A stretch of 64,000 nucleotides of DNA, taken from contig NZ_CP108430.1 of assembly GCF_041435335.1 (NCBI RefSeq), forward strand, positions 1,364,001 through 1,428,000. Direction: 5' to 3'. The stretch is from Streptomyces sp. NBC_01283 (GTDB lineage Bacteria; Actinomycetota; Actinomycetes; Streptomycetales; Streptomycetaceae). The notes below the pieces were generated by a model. It ran no database searches. It worked only from the letters and a program-made list of their open reading frames with translations, and was not told where the DNA came from. Below, piece by piece: positions 25,882 through 34,015 of the stretch (its first letter is position 1; the number at the start of each line of letters is the position of its first letter). Made by a program: the position numbers and the translations under genes.

Positions 25882-26810
25882 CTGAGGTCCTCCTTGAACC
25901 CCTGGCGCCACGAGGGATGGCGCAGCTCCCAGCCGAGGTCCCGCTTGGCCTTGGCGTTGGAGAAACCGCGCCCCTCGGTCATCATCGTCACCGCCACATC
26001 TCCGGCGAGGAGGCGGGCCAGCCACTTGGGCACCCGCATCGGAGGCTTCGCGCCCGCGCAGGCGGCCAGGTACGGCAACCACTCGCTCGCCGGAGCCGGT
26101 TCGTCGTCGACAATGTTGAACACACCCCTCGCTTTTTGCTCCACGGCCAGGACGGTAGCGCTCGCCGCGTCGTCGAGGTGCACCCAGGAGCTGTGGCCCG
26201 CCCCGCCGCCGACGAGCGGGAACTGCCTTTTGCGCACGAGCTCGACCTGGTCGTCGGTGGCGCCGGGGCCGTAGAGCCCGCCGTACCGGAGAGCCGCGCC
26301 GCCTGCCTCGACGACCGCGGTCTCGACGTGGCGCAGCGCGTCCGCGCCCGCGTGGGCGAGGGTGCCCGTCTCGGGGTCGAGCGGGTCCTCCTCGGTCTTC
26401 ACCCAGCCGCCCCGGCGGATGCCGTTCCAGCTCGCGTGGCTCTGTGCGACGACGTGGGTCACGCCGGTCGCCTCGGCGGCGGCCAGCAGGTGGTCCGTCC
26501 CCTCGGTGCGCAGCCGCACCGTGGTGGCGAACCAGCGGTCCAGGTGCTTCATGTCGGGCTTGCCCGCGTGCGCCACGGAGATGGCGGTCATCTGGTGCAC
26601 GATCGCGTCCGGCCGGGCCCCGGCCACCGCCTCGCCGACCGACATGGCGTCGAGCCCGTCCATCACGACCGCCTCGGCGCCCAGCCGCGCGAGCAGGACC
26701 GTCTTGGCCGCGCTCGTCGTCGTGGCCGTCACCTGGTGCCCCCTGGCCACGAGCTGGGGCACCAGGCGCCGCCCCAGGACCCCGGTCCCACCGGCCACAA
26801 AAACGCGCAT
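25878..26810 (-). CDS. NAD(P)-dependent epimerase/oxidoreductase, ECF41 partner
   Basis: 310-residue extended SDR with a Rossmann nucleotide motif at its start (VFVAGGTGVLGRRL). An active-site tyrosine is not obvious: the region after SHASWNG lacks a clear YxxxK, so catalysis is uncertain. The C-terminal part has a FNIVDDEP substrate-side motif. Substrate unknown. It is the first gene of a two-gene unit with the ECF41 sigma factor, preceded by a promoter that looks like an ECF41 target. As the epimerase of a carboxymuconolactone decarboxylase / oxidoreductase / epimerase set, it is the likely regulated target. Confidence 0.88.
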   Translation of the reverse strand: MRVFVAGGTGVLGRRLVPQLVARGHQVTATTTSAAKTVLLARLGAEAVVMDGLDAMSVGEAVAGARPDAIVHQMTAISVAHAGKPDMKHLDRWFATTVRLRTEGTDHLLAAAEATGVTHVVAQSHASWNGIRRGGWVKTEEDPLDPETGTLAHAGADALRHVETAVVEAGGAALRYGGLYGPGATDDQVELVRKRQFPLVGGGAGHSSWVHLDDAASATVLAVEQKARGVFNIVDDEPAPASEWLPYLAACAGAKPPMRVPKWLARLLAGDVAVTMMTEGRGFSNAKAKRDLGWELRHPSWRQGFKEDLR

Positions 26811-26883
26811 CCCGCATCACCTTCCTGATCTCCGGCCACCTGACGGCCGGATACGGACGTCAGGTGCTGCCTCTCACTCCAGA

Positions 26884-26911
26884 GACGAGGCAGCCCCGGA
26901 CGTCTGTGACA
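26884..26911 (-). promoter_or_regulatory. predicted ECF41-dependent promoter
   Basis: On the minus strand TGTCACA (26911-26905) is followed after 17 bases by CGTC (26887-26884). This is the arrangement I recall for ECF41 target promoters. It lies about 74 bases upstream of the epimerase start and drives the epimerase-sigma pair, so the sigma factor probably activates its own operon. Confidence 0.75.
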
Positions 26912-26940
26912 TACGGAGGTTCTCGCGGGCGGCGTCCCGC

Positions 26941-28185
26941 CTACTGGCCCATGACCAGGCCGTCCTTGGCCGCGCCCCGGCCCAGCACGATCCGGCGGAT
27001 GCGGTCGCGGACGGCGGAGACGTCGGCACCCCGGTCGAGCGCCGCGTTCAGGTTCGTCACGCGTCCCGTCCCCGTGTCGAACCACTGGGGGATGAACTCG
27101 GCCTTCCTGACCTCCCAGCGTCCGCCGGGCGCCGCGGGCGGGGCGAATGTGAAGCGGCCGAGCGTGCCCTGATTGCCCCGCGGGTCGTGCGCGCCCTCGT
27201 CGTTGATCATGTCGCCGGCGATCTGGTCGCCCATGCCGTAGATGACCCAGGTCTTGTTGACCTTCTCGTACGCCTGCGGGACGTGCGCGTGGGTGCCCAG
27301 GATCAGGTCGATGTCGGGGCGGCCCCGCGTCCGGGATGCCGTGAGCTGCTTGCCCAGGCTCAGTTGCTGACTGTCCGGGGTGTCCTGCCACTCCGTGCCC
27401 CAGTGGACCGAGACGACGACCACGTCCGCGCCCGCCTTCCGCGCGGCGCGCGCGTCCGCGACGATCCGCCCGCGCTCCATGAGGTTGACCGTCCAGGGCT
27501 TGCCCTTGGGCAGCGGATAGTCGTTCGTGCCGTACGTGTAGGCGAGCTGCGCCACCTTCGCGCCGCCCGCGCTCAGCCAGGCCGGGGACCTGCCCTCGGC
27601 GGCCGTGCGGCCCGAACCCGCGTGCTTGACGCCTGCCTTGTCGAGCGCGTGAAGCGTCCGGCGCACCCCCGCCGCGCCGTCGTCGAGGGTGTGGTTGGAG
27701 GCGGTGGAGCAGGCGTCGTAGCCGGTGGCCTTCAGGGCGTGGGCGATCTGGGGAGGGGACTTGAAGTTGGGGTAGCCGGTGTAGTCGCCGTTCTCCCCGT
27801 AGACCGTCTCCATGTGACAGATCGCCAGGTCGGCCTTGGACACGACGGGTTTGACGCCCTTGAGCATCGGCTCGAAGTCGTAGCCGTCGCCCCCCGCGTC
27901 GGCGTTGGCCCTGCTGATGATCGAGGAGTGCGGGAGCACGTCCCCGGAGGCGACGAGCGTGAAGGCGCGCCGGGCCTCTTGAGCGCCGCCGGCGGCCGAC
28001 GGGGCGGGGGGCGAAGCGTCCCGATTTCCGTCCCGGGCGCCTTCCTGGTGTCTCTCGCTTCCGTGCTTCGGACCCCGCTCCTGTTCGGGCTCCGCATTCG
28101 CCGTGCAGGCGGCGGTCGTGGTGAGTGCGGCTCCGATCATTACGGCGGTCAGAACGGCGGTTTTCCGCGGTGTTCGCTGCGTCAT
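26941..28185 (-). CDS. CapA-family lipoprotein (metallophosphatase-like)
   Basis: 414-residue exported protein. The first ~30 residues are a signal peptide with a Cys (TTTAACTA) that could be a lipobox, though -3 is Thr, which is unusual. The CapA/PgsA metallophosphatase-like core follows: LVASGDVLPH, VVSKADLAICHMET, STASNHTLDD, VVVSVHWGTEW and LILGTHAHVPQ. CapA proteins act in poly-gamma-glutamate export or anchoring in bacilli; in streptomycetes the role is unknown. The ATG at 28185 is chosen because the signal peptide starts there; 28269 is an alternative. Monocistronic as far as can be seen. Confidence 0.88.
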   Translation of the reverse strand: MTQRTPRKTAVLTAVMIGAALTTTAACTANAEPEQERGPKHGSERHQEGARDGNRDASPPAPSAAGGAQEARRAFTLVASGDVLPHSSIISRANADAGGDGYDFEPMLKGVKPVVSKADLAICHMETVYGENGDYTGYPNFKSPPQIAHALKATGYDACSTASNHTLDDGAAGVRRTLHALDKAGVKHAGSGRTAAEGRSPAWLSAGGAKVAQLAYTYGTNDYPLPKGKPWTVNLMERGRIVADARAARKAGADVVVVSVHWGTEWQDTPDSQQLSLGKQLTASRTRGRPDIDLILGTHAHVPQAYEKVNKTWVIYGMGDQIAGDMINDEGAHDPRGNQGTLGRFTFAPPAAPGGRWEVRKAEFIPQWFDTGTGRVTNLNAALDRGADVSAVRDRIRRIVLGRGAAKDGLVMGQ

Positions 28186-28474
28186 CGACCAGGCTCCGTG
28201 AATGGGGGATATTCGGCGAAACGAATCCACATTCGGACACACTGTCGAGTCAAGCAGCAATGCCGTCATACTCCCCGAAAAGGATGTAAATCATCCAGCC
28301 ATGTGACACGAAGAACAGACTGGCTCCGACCTGCGACGAAACCGAGGGCCGGGTCAAGGCTCCGTAAAGCGCCTTGCTCAGCGCCCCCTTCTGGTAATCG
28401 GCTGTCCTCATCCGTGTTCCGGATTGGGGGCCAGAGGCCGGCGACGCGCACGGATCGGAGGAAGGCGAGACGGG

Positions 28475-28990
28475 ATGCTGCACGAGAGCCGAGGAAACAC
28501 GGAGGGCCCGAGTGGTGGCGAACTGGCCGTGCCGATGGCGTGGTTGTACGCCGAGTACATCGCGGACGAATTGCTGCGCACCGGCGATTTGATGCCGCCG
28601 ACATCTTTCGAATACCGCGCGGGGCGTGATGCTCTGGCCCTGACTATTTTCCTCTCCGACATGAATGGAGAGCTGTCGGGCATCCGCGTGGTCTCGCAGC
28701 TGGAGACCTGGCTGTCCCTGACGGCCTACGACCAGCCATGGCTGGACTGGGTCGGCGAACGGATGGCCGTGCTCGCGGCGGATGCGGTCGCCTCCGGTGA
28801 ACCCGCACCCGACCTGGAACTGGCCGACCTGGCATGGCGATGGCTGGAGGAGACGGAGCTGCTCGCACCCGATCTGGACGCGGTGCCGGGCGGCGGTTCG
28901 CCGTGCGGCGAGGACGACGGACCCAAGGTGTGGACGGCGGCCTGGCGCCTGGGGCTGCCGCTCGGGCACCTGGCGATCCATCTGTTCTGA
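28475..28990 (+). CDS. conserved hypothetical acidic protein
   Basis: 171 residues, soluble and acidic, with no signal peptide or membrane segment. It has LAVPMAWLYAEYIADELLRTGDLMPP, a patch LALTIFLSDMNGELSGIRV and a Trp-rich C-terminal part (WLDWVGERM, WRWLEETELL). I do not recognise a family. The ATG at 28475 lies 12 bases after a GGAGGAAGG element, somewhat far, and an upstream in-frame ATG at 28424 is possible. Divergent from the CapA gene and 116 bases upstream of an anti-sigma factor gene. Confidence 0.65.
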   Translation: MLHESRGNTEGPSGGELAVPMAWLYAEYIADELLRTGDLMPPTSFEYRAGRDALALTIFLSDMNGELSGIRVVSQLETWLSLTAYDQPWLDWVGERMAVLAADAVASGEPAPDLELADLAWRWLEETELLAPDLDAVPGGGSPCGEDDGPKVWTAAWRLGLPLGHLAIHLF

Positions 28991-29106
28991 TCTGTTCTGG
29001 CGCCCCGCGCGTGTGTTCGCGCCCCATGCCTTGAGTGATTCGGCGGTCCGCTGCGTACGGGAGGGCAGGAAGCACCCCCTGCCCGTCTCGTCACGCAAGG
29101 AACGCC

Positions 29107-29760
29107 ATGAGGTCCCTGGAGCGGCATCGCGACGCCGGCGCCTACGCGCTCGGTGTCCTCGACGCGGCGGACACCTTCCGCTTTGACGACCACCTCATGG
29201 ACTGCCCCGAATGCCGGGCCCTGGTGGCGGAACTCGGCCCGGCGGCAGAGCAGTTGGCGGCCTACGACCGTCTCACGCCGCCCCGCGTGGAACCGCTGGC
29301 CGTGCCCGGCCCCGGCCTCCTCGGCCGGCTGCTCGTCGAGGCCGTGCGGCTGCGCAGGGCCGGGCGCAGACGGTGGCTGTGCGCGGTCGCGGCGGCCGTC
29401 GCACTGGCGCTCGCGGCTCCCGCGGCGGCCCTCCTGCACGCCGAGGGACCCGGCCCTGAACAGATCACCGCACGGGACGGCCGCACCGGCGTCTCGGCGA
29501 CCCTGACCGCGCGCGGCCGTGACTGGGGCACGGACATCGGGCTCCGCGTCCGCGATCCGGAAGGCGCCCATGTCTGCGAGCTCGTCGCCGTCGGCACCGA
29601 CGGCTCCGAGCAGACGGTGACGACGTGGAAGGTGCCCGCGGACGAGCCGTGGGCCGCCCTCTCGACCCGAGGCGGCGCGGCCCTGCCCCGCCAGGACATC
29701 GCACGCTACGAGGTGCGCACGACGGACGGACAGCGCCTGCTGACCTTGCGACGGCCCTGA
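29107..29760 (+). CDS. zinc-finger anti-sigma factor, no sigma gene adjacent
   Basis: 217-residue single-pass membrane protein of the RskA type. The N-terminus has AYALGVLDAADTFRFDDHL and the zinc motif H-x3-C-x2-C (HLMDCPEC), then a cytoplasmic segment, one transmembrane helix (about residues 97-118) and an extracytoplasmic beta domain. It should hold an ECF sigma factor inactive until proteolysis. The expected sigma gene is not adjacent: the upstream gene is a hypothetical protein and the downstream one is a DNA glycosylase. ATG at 29107 with an AAGGAA ribosome site. Confidence 0.88.
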   Translation: MRSLERHRDAGAYALGVLDAADTFRFDDHLMDCPECRALVAELGPAAEQLAAYDRLTPPRVEPLAVPGPGLLGRLLVEAVRLRRAGRRRWLCAVAAAVALALAAPAAALLHAEGPGPEQITARDGRTGVSATLTARGRDWGTDIGLRVRDPEGAHVCELVAVGTDGSEQTVTTWKVPADEPWAALSTRGGAALPRQDIARYEVRTTDGQRLLTLRRP

Positions 29761-29778
29761 ACCCGGCTTCGCCCGCGG

Positions 29779-30639
29779 CTACTTCAGGAGCCGCGACATC
29801 CTCCGGTCGGCCAGCGGCTTCCCGCCCGTCTGGCAGGTGGGGCAGTACTGCAGCGAGGAGTCACTGAAGGAGACCTCGCGGATGGTGTCGCCGCACACGG
29901 GACACGGCTCGCCGGTGCGGCCGTGGACGCGCAGGCCGCTCTTCTTCTCCGCCTTGAGGCGGCCCGCCGCGACTCCGTGCGAGCGTTCCACCGCCTCGGT
30001 CAGCGTGGTCCGCAGCGCCGCGTACAGCCCGTGGACCTCCTCCTCGGTGAGGCTCGACGTGAGCTTGAACGGGGACATGCGGGCCACGTGCAGGATCTCG
30101 TCGCTGTACGCGTTCCCGACGCCCGCGATCAGGCTCTGATCCCGCAACGCGCCCTTGATCTGGCGGCGTTCGCCCGACAGGAGGGCGGCGAAGCGGGCCT
30201 CGTCGAAGTCCGGGGCCAGCGGGTCGGGGCCCAGGCGGGCGATGCCCGGGATCTCCGCCGGGGCGCCGGTCACGTACACCGCGAGGCGTTTCTGCGTGCC
30301 CGCCTCCGTCAGGTCGAAGCCCTCCCCCGTCTCCAGGGCGACGCGCAGCGCCAGGGGGCCCTTGCCGGGGCGTGGCGTGCCGTCGGGGAGGCGGTCCTTC
30401 CAGTGCAGCCAGCCCGCGCGGGCGAGGTGGGTGACCAGATGCAGGCCGTCCGCGTCGAGGTCGAGGAACTTGCCGTGGCGCCCCACGGCCGTGACGGTGC
30501 GCCCTTCGAGGGCGGTGAGCGGCGGGTCGTACGTCTTGAGGACACTGATCGCCACGGGCAGCACCCGGACGATCTCGTGGCCGACGAGGTGGTCGGTGAG
30601 GAAGGCACGCAACGCCTCGACCTCGGGAAGTTCCGGCAT
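29779..30639 (-). CDS. Fpg/Nei-family DNA glycosylase
   Basis: 286-residue base-excision repair enzyme. It starts MPELPEVE, giving the catalytic Pro2 and Glu3; the helix-two-turn-helix region is IKGALRDQSLIAGVGNAYSDE and the C-terminal zinc finger has CPVCG and CPTC. It would remove oxidised bases and cut the abasic site. Whether it prefers Fpg-type or Nei-type lesions is not decidable from sequence. It follows the PP2C phosphatase gene by 44 bases on the same strand and may be co-transcribed. Confidence 0.93.
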   Translation of the reverse strand: MPELPEVEALRAFLTDHLVGHEIVRVLPVAISVLKTYDPPLTALEGRTVTAVGRHGKFLDLDADGLHLVTHLARAGWLHWKDRLPDGTPRPGKGPLALRVALETGEGFDLTEAGTQKRLAVYVTGAPAEIPGIARLGPDPLAPDFDEARFAALLSGERRQIKGALRDQSLIAGVGNAYSDEILHVARMSPFKLTSSLTEEEVHGLYAALRTTLTEAVERSHGVAAGRLKAEKKSGLRVHGRTGEPCPVCGDTIREVSFSDSSLQYCPTCQTGGKPLADRRMSRLLK

Positions 30640-30683
30640 CCGTTCACTCCTGACCCAGTTCCGACGGCGTCATCAGCTCGCCC

Positions 30684-32753
30684 CTAACCCTGGCTCTCCC
30701 GCGGGGGCACGACGAACTCGCACCACACGCACTTGCCGCTGCCCCGCGACTCGACGCCCCAGGCGTCCGCGAGCATGTCCACCAGGAGCAGCCCCCGCCC
30801 CGACACTCCGGATTCCCCCGCCTCCCGGCGGCGCGGCAGTGCGCTGGAGGAGTCCTCGACCTCGACGCGCAGGCGCCGGTCGGTGCCGCTGACGACCCGC
30901 AGGGTCACGACCGCCGCGCCGTCGGTGTGCATCAGCGCGTTGGTGATCACCTCGTCGGCCACCAGCTCGACCTCGTCGGCGCGCTCCCGGGCACCCCAGG
31001 CGCGCACCGCGGCCCGGATCATGTGCCGGGCCTCGGCCAGCGCCTCCGGGTCCCCGGGGCCCACGTGCTGCTGGAGACGGCCCCCGGAGCGGGGCGCGTC
31101 GTTCAGGCGGCGGCGCATGAGGAGCAGCGCCGCGTCGTCCTCGCCGCCCCGCTCGTCCACGATCCCGCAGAGCCGGTCCGCGAGCTGCTGGAGGTCGCGC
31201 GGCCCCGAGCAGGCGAGCTCGCCCAGGGCCCGGAGACCGTCGTCGAGGTCGGCGCCCGGCTCCTCGATGAGCCCGTCGGTGAAGAGCAACAGGGTCTGGC
31301 CCACGTCGAGTTCGAAAGTGGTGACCGGATATTCGAGACGGCCGAACTCGGCCGAGAGGCCCAGCGGGAGACCGCCGTCGACCGGCACCCTGCGGCAGCT
31401 CCCGTCGGTCTGCTGGACGAGCGGGTCGATGTGGCCGGCCCGCACGAGCTGGACCACGCCCGACGACAGGTCGGCCTCCGCGTAGAGGCAGGTGGCGAAG
31501 CGTTCGGTGTCCAGCTCGTGCAGGAAGCCCGAGGCACGGGCCATGACGGTGGCCGGTGTGTGCCCCTCGGCGGCGTAGGCGCGCAGCACGATGCGCAGCT
31601 GGCCCATGACGGCCGCCGCGTGGGTGTCATGGCCCTGTACGTCGCCGATGACCGCCCCGACGCGACCGCCGGGCAGCGGGATCACGTCGTACCAGTCGCC
31701 GCCGATGTCCCGGCCGAGCGCCGCCGAGCGGTAGCGGACCGCGATGTCGGCGCCGGGCACGCCGGGGATGGTGCGCGGCAGCATCGCCTGCTGGAGTCCC
31801 TGGGCGAGGTCCTTCTCCTGCTCGTAGAACATGGCGCGCTGCAGGCTCTGCGCGATGCCGCTGCTCAGGGCGACCAGGACGTCGCGTTCCTCCTCGGTGA
31901 AGCCGGTCTTGTCCTGGTAGAGCAGGCCGAGCACGCCGATCGGCTTGGCCTGCGCGATCAGCGGCAGATACGCGGCCGACGTGATGCCCAGCTTGTCTAT
32001 GTGCGGCCACAGGTCGGGGTACGAGGCCGCGAACTCGGCCGCCGTCTCGATGAAGCGCGGCGAGAGCGTGCGCACGACGTCGCTCATCGGATACCGCTCG
32101 TCGATGCGCGTGAACTTGGTGCCCGGCACGAAGCTGCCCACGGGCCCCTCGGCGACCAGCCGGATCCGCCCGGCCTCGACCAGGCCCATGACCAGATTCG
32201 ACGCGCCCAGGTGCGCGAGGCCGTGGGTGTCCTTGAGTACGTCGATGACGTCCCGGACGGTACGGGCGTGCGCGAGGGCCGCCGTGGTGCCCTGCACGAT
32301 GCTCGTACGGCGGCGGCGGTCCTCCTCCTCGTCGGCGCGCTGGTGGCGGGCCGAGCTGTCGCGCAGTTCCTGGGTGGCGTCACGGACGATGCCCACGATG
32401 CGGTACGGCCGCCCCGTCCCGTCCCGGTGGATGAAGCCCTGGGTATGGGTCCAGCGCAGGCCCCCGGCGCGCAGCCGTACCCGGAAGTAGACGCCGTAGG
32501 TCTCGCTGCCGTCCTTCAGCGCGCGCGAGACGAGGGCGTCCAGGCGGTGGGACTCGACCGCGGAGACCCGGATGGCGAGGCTCTCCGGGTGACCGTCGAA
32601 CTCGTCGGCCCGCAGGTCGAAGACGTCCAGTGCCGAGGCGTCGAAATGCAGCAGGCGGCTGTCGAGGTCCCAGTCGAAGCAGCCTGTGCTGTTGGACGCC
32701 AGGATCGACCGTGGATCCGCTGGCCAGTCGTCCGGCGGTGACGTGGGCGTCAT
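30684..32753 (-). CDS. PAS-GAF-SpoIIE phosphatase with HATPase domain
   Basis: 689-residue cytoplasmic signalling protein. PAS domain about 20-130, GAF domain about 160-320, PP2C/SpoIIE phosphatase about 335-545 (with AALGRDIGGDWYDVIPLP, VIGDVQGHDTHAA, FTDGLIEEPGA and GGEDDAALL), and a C-terminal anti-sigma-kinase-like HATPase about 560-680 (VELVADEVITNALMHTDG, GRGLLLVDMLADAWG). Both enzyme modules look intact, so one polypeptide could both phosphorylate and dephosphorylate an anti-sigma antagonist protein. It fits the sigma-B-type partner-switching network common in Streptomyces. It follows a DUF6777 lipoprotein gene by 42 bases and precedes a DNA glycosylase gene. Confidence 0.93.
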   Translation of the reverse strand: MTPTSPPDDWPADPRSILASNSTGCFDWDLDSRLLHFDASALDVFDLRADEFDGHPESLAIRVSAVESHRLDALVSRALKDGSETYGVYFRVRLRAGGLRWTHTQGFIHRDGTGRPYRIVGIVRDATQELRDSSARHQRADEEEDRRRRTSIVQGTTAALAHARTVRDVIDVLKDTHGLAHLGASNLVMGLVEAGRIRLVAEGPVGSFVPGTKFTRIDERYPMSDVVRTLSPRFIETAAEFAASYPDLWPHIDKLGITSAAYLPLIAQAKPIGVLGLLYQDKTGFTEEERDVLVALSSGIAQSLQRAMFYEQEKDLAQGLQQAMLPRTIPGVPGADIAVRYRSAALGRDIGGDWYDVIPLPGGRVGAVIGDVQGHDTHAAAVMGQLRIVLRAYAAEGHTPATVMARASGFLHELDTERFATCLYAEADLSSGVVQLVRAGHIDPLVQQTDGSCRRVPVDGGLPLGLSAEFGRLEYPVTTFELDVGQTLLLFTDGLIEEPGADLDDGLRALGELACSGPRDLQQLADRLCGIVDERGGEDDAALLLMRRRLNDAPRSGGRLQQHVGPGDPEALAEARHMIRAAVRAWGARERADEVELVADEVITNALMHTDGAAVVTLRVVSGTDRRLRVEVEDSSSALPRRREAGESGVSGRGLLLVDMLADAWGVESRGSGKCVWCEFVVPPRESQG

Positions 32754-32795
32754 GACACATCATGATTCTTCGCTGTCGGGCCCGAGCGCGCACGC

Positions 32796-33893
32796 TCAGC
32801 CGCTGGGCGTGGGCGTCGGACAGCCGGGCGGGATACCGGACGGGGTGCCGGGGGGCGGCTGCGTACCCGTGGCGGGAAGGGCCGTGGGGCAGTCCGTGGA
32901 GGTGCTGCTGCCCCGGTCGCTGGGGGTGCCGCTGTCACTGGGGGTATCACTGCCGCTCGGCGAGTCGCTGTCACTGGGCGAGTCGCTGCCGCTCGGCGAG
33001 TCGCTGTCACTCGGAGTGTCACTGTCACTGGGGGTGTCACTGCCGCTCGGGGTGTCGCTGTCGCTCGGGTCGGTCGGGGTGGGCGTGGTCGGGGTGGGCG
33101 TGGGGGTCGGGTGCGGCGGCGGCACCGTGTGGTCCTTGCCGCCGTCCTGGTCGCCGATCTTCCGCTCGATCCAGGTGTTGTCGACGATGTTCACGATGGT
33201 GATGTTCACGATGATCTTTGGGGCCGGAGTCACCACCACGACCTGCGCCGGGCGGTAGCCGGACCACGCTCTGCCCTGGTGGCTCGGGGTGCCCTTGAGC
33301 GCGACCGGCGGCTTCAGGGGGTTCCCACAGGCGCACCGCACACGGGGCAGTCCCCGGTTGTCGACGAGGACCGCGGTACCCGTCTGGAGCACGGACTGGA
33401 AGGCGGTGGCGGCACCGTCGCGGTAGCCGTGGTTGGTGACGCGGGTGTCGGCCCGCAGCACGACCGGTGTCAGGCCGCGCAGGAAGCCCGGGATGTCGGC
33501 CTGCGAGATGCCCGATGCCTGGGCGAAGGCGCGGCCCTTGCCCTGGTCGGCGGTGAGGAAGCGGACCTGGGCGGCGATGTCGCAGCTGCTCACGGAGTGC
33601 GTGCCGCCGTAGAGGCCGGGCGTACCGCCCGAGAGGGAGCGCACGCCCTGGGCCGTGGGCGAGGAGGTTCCGCTCGGCGAGGGTTGCTGCGAACGGGTGA
33701 CGGGCGAGGGGGTCGCCGTGGACGTCGCCGTGGAGTCGGTGAACGGGTCGGGGCCCTGGGCGGCGACCGGCTGCATGAACAGCTCGGAGCCGCCGTCGGC
33801 GGAGTTCTTGTCGCCTCCGCCGGAGCATCCCGCGACGGCGAGGGCCGCGGATATCGCGAAGGCCGTCGCATAGGTCCTGGTGGGCACACGCAC
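32796..33893 (-). CDS. DUF6777 lipoprotein with Ser/Asp/Pro repeat tail
   Basis: Exported lipoprotein of about 365 residues. Signal peptide with lipobox AVAGCSG, then the DUF6777 region, which starts ELFMQPVAAQGPDPFT and continues through GLYGG, VVLRADTRVTNHGYRDG, VRCACGNPLKPP and NITIVNIVDNTWIERKIGD. The C-terminal third is low complexity: PTPTPT linkers and about nine hexapeptides of the type SDSDTP/SGSDSP, then a Cys-containing tail. Function unknown; the tail resembles wall-spanning spacers. The GTG at 33893 has a GGGAG site; GTG at 33887 or a start at 33959 are possible. Upstream of the SpoIIE phosphatase gene. Confidence 0.85.
   Translation of the reverse strand: MRVPTRTYATAFAISAALAVAGCSGGGDKNSADGGSELFMQPVAAQGPDPFTDSTATSTATPSPVTRSQQPSPSGTSSPTAQGVRSLSGGTPGLYGGTHSVSSCDIAAQVRFLTADQGKGRAFAQASGISQADIPGFLRGLTPVVLRADTRVTNHGYRDGAATAFQSVLQTGTAVLVDNRGLPRVRCACGNPLKPPVALKGTPSHQGRAWSGYRPAQVVVVTPAPKIIVNITIVNIVDNTWIERKIGDQDGGKDHTVPPPHPTPTPTPTTPTPTDPSDSDTPSGSDTPSDSDTPSDSDSPSGSDSPSDSDSPSGSDTPSDSGTPSDRGSSTSTDCPTALPATGTQPPPGTPSGIPPGCPTPTPSG
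32915..33073. repeat. 18-bp coding repeats in the DUF6777 lipoprotein gene
   Basis: Degenerate 18-base units, about nine in a row, encode Ser-Asp-rich hexapeptides. The DNA is repetitive enough for slippage or recombination to change copy number. Confidence 0.8.
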
Positions 33894-34015
33894 CGCGTTC
33901 TCCCGCCTGCTATCGGACACTTTGCCCCATTCTCTGAGGCAGTCACGGCCGGCGCGCAAGCCGGGTGGGGACGAGCCCGGAGGGCGTCGGTCCGGTCAGG
34001 GCGCAAGATGGCCTT

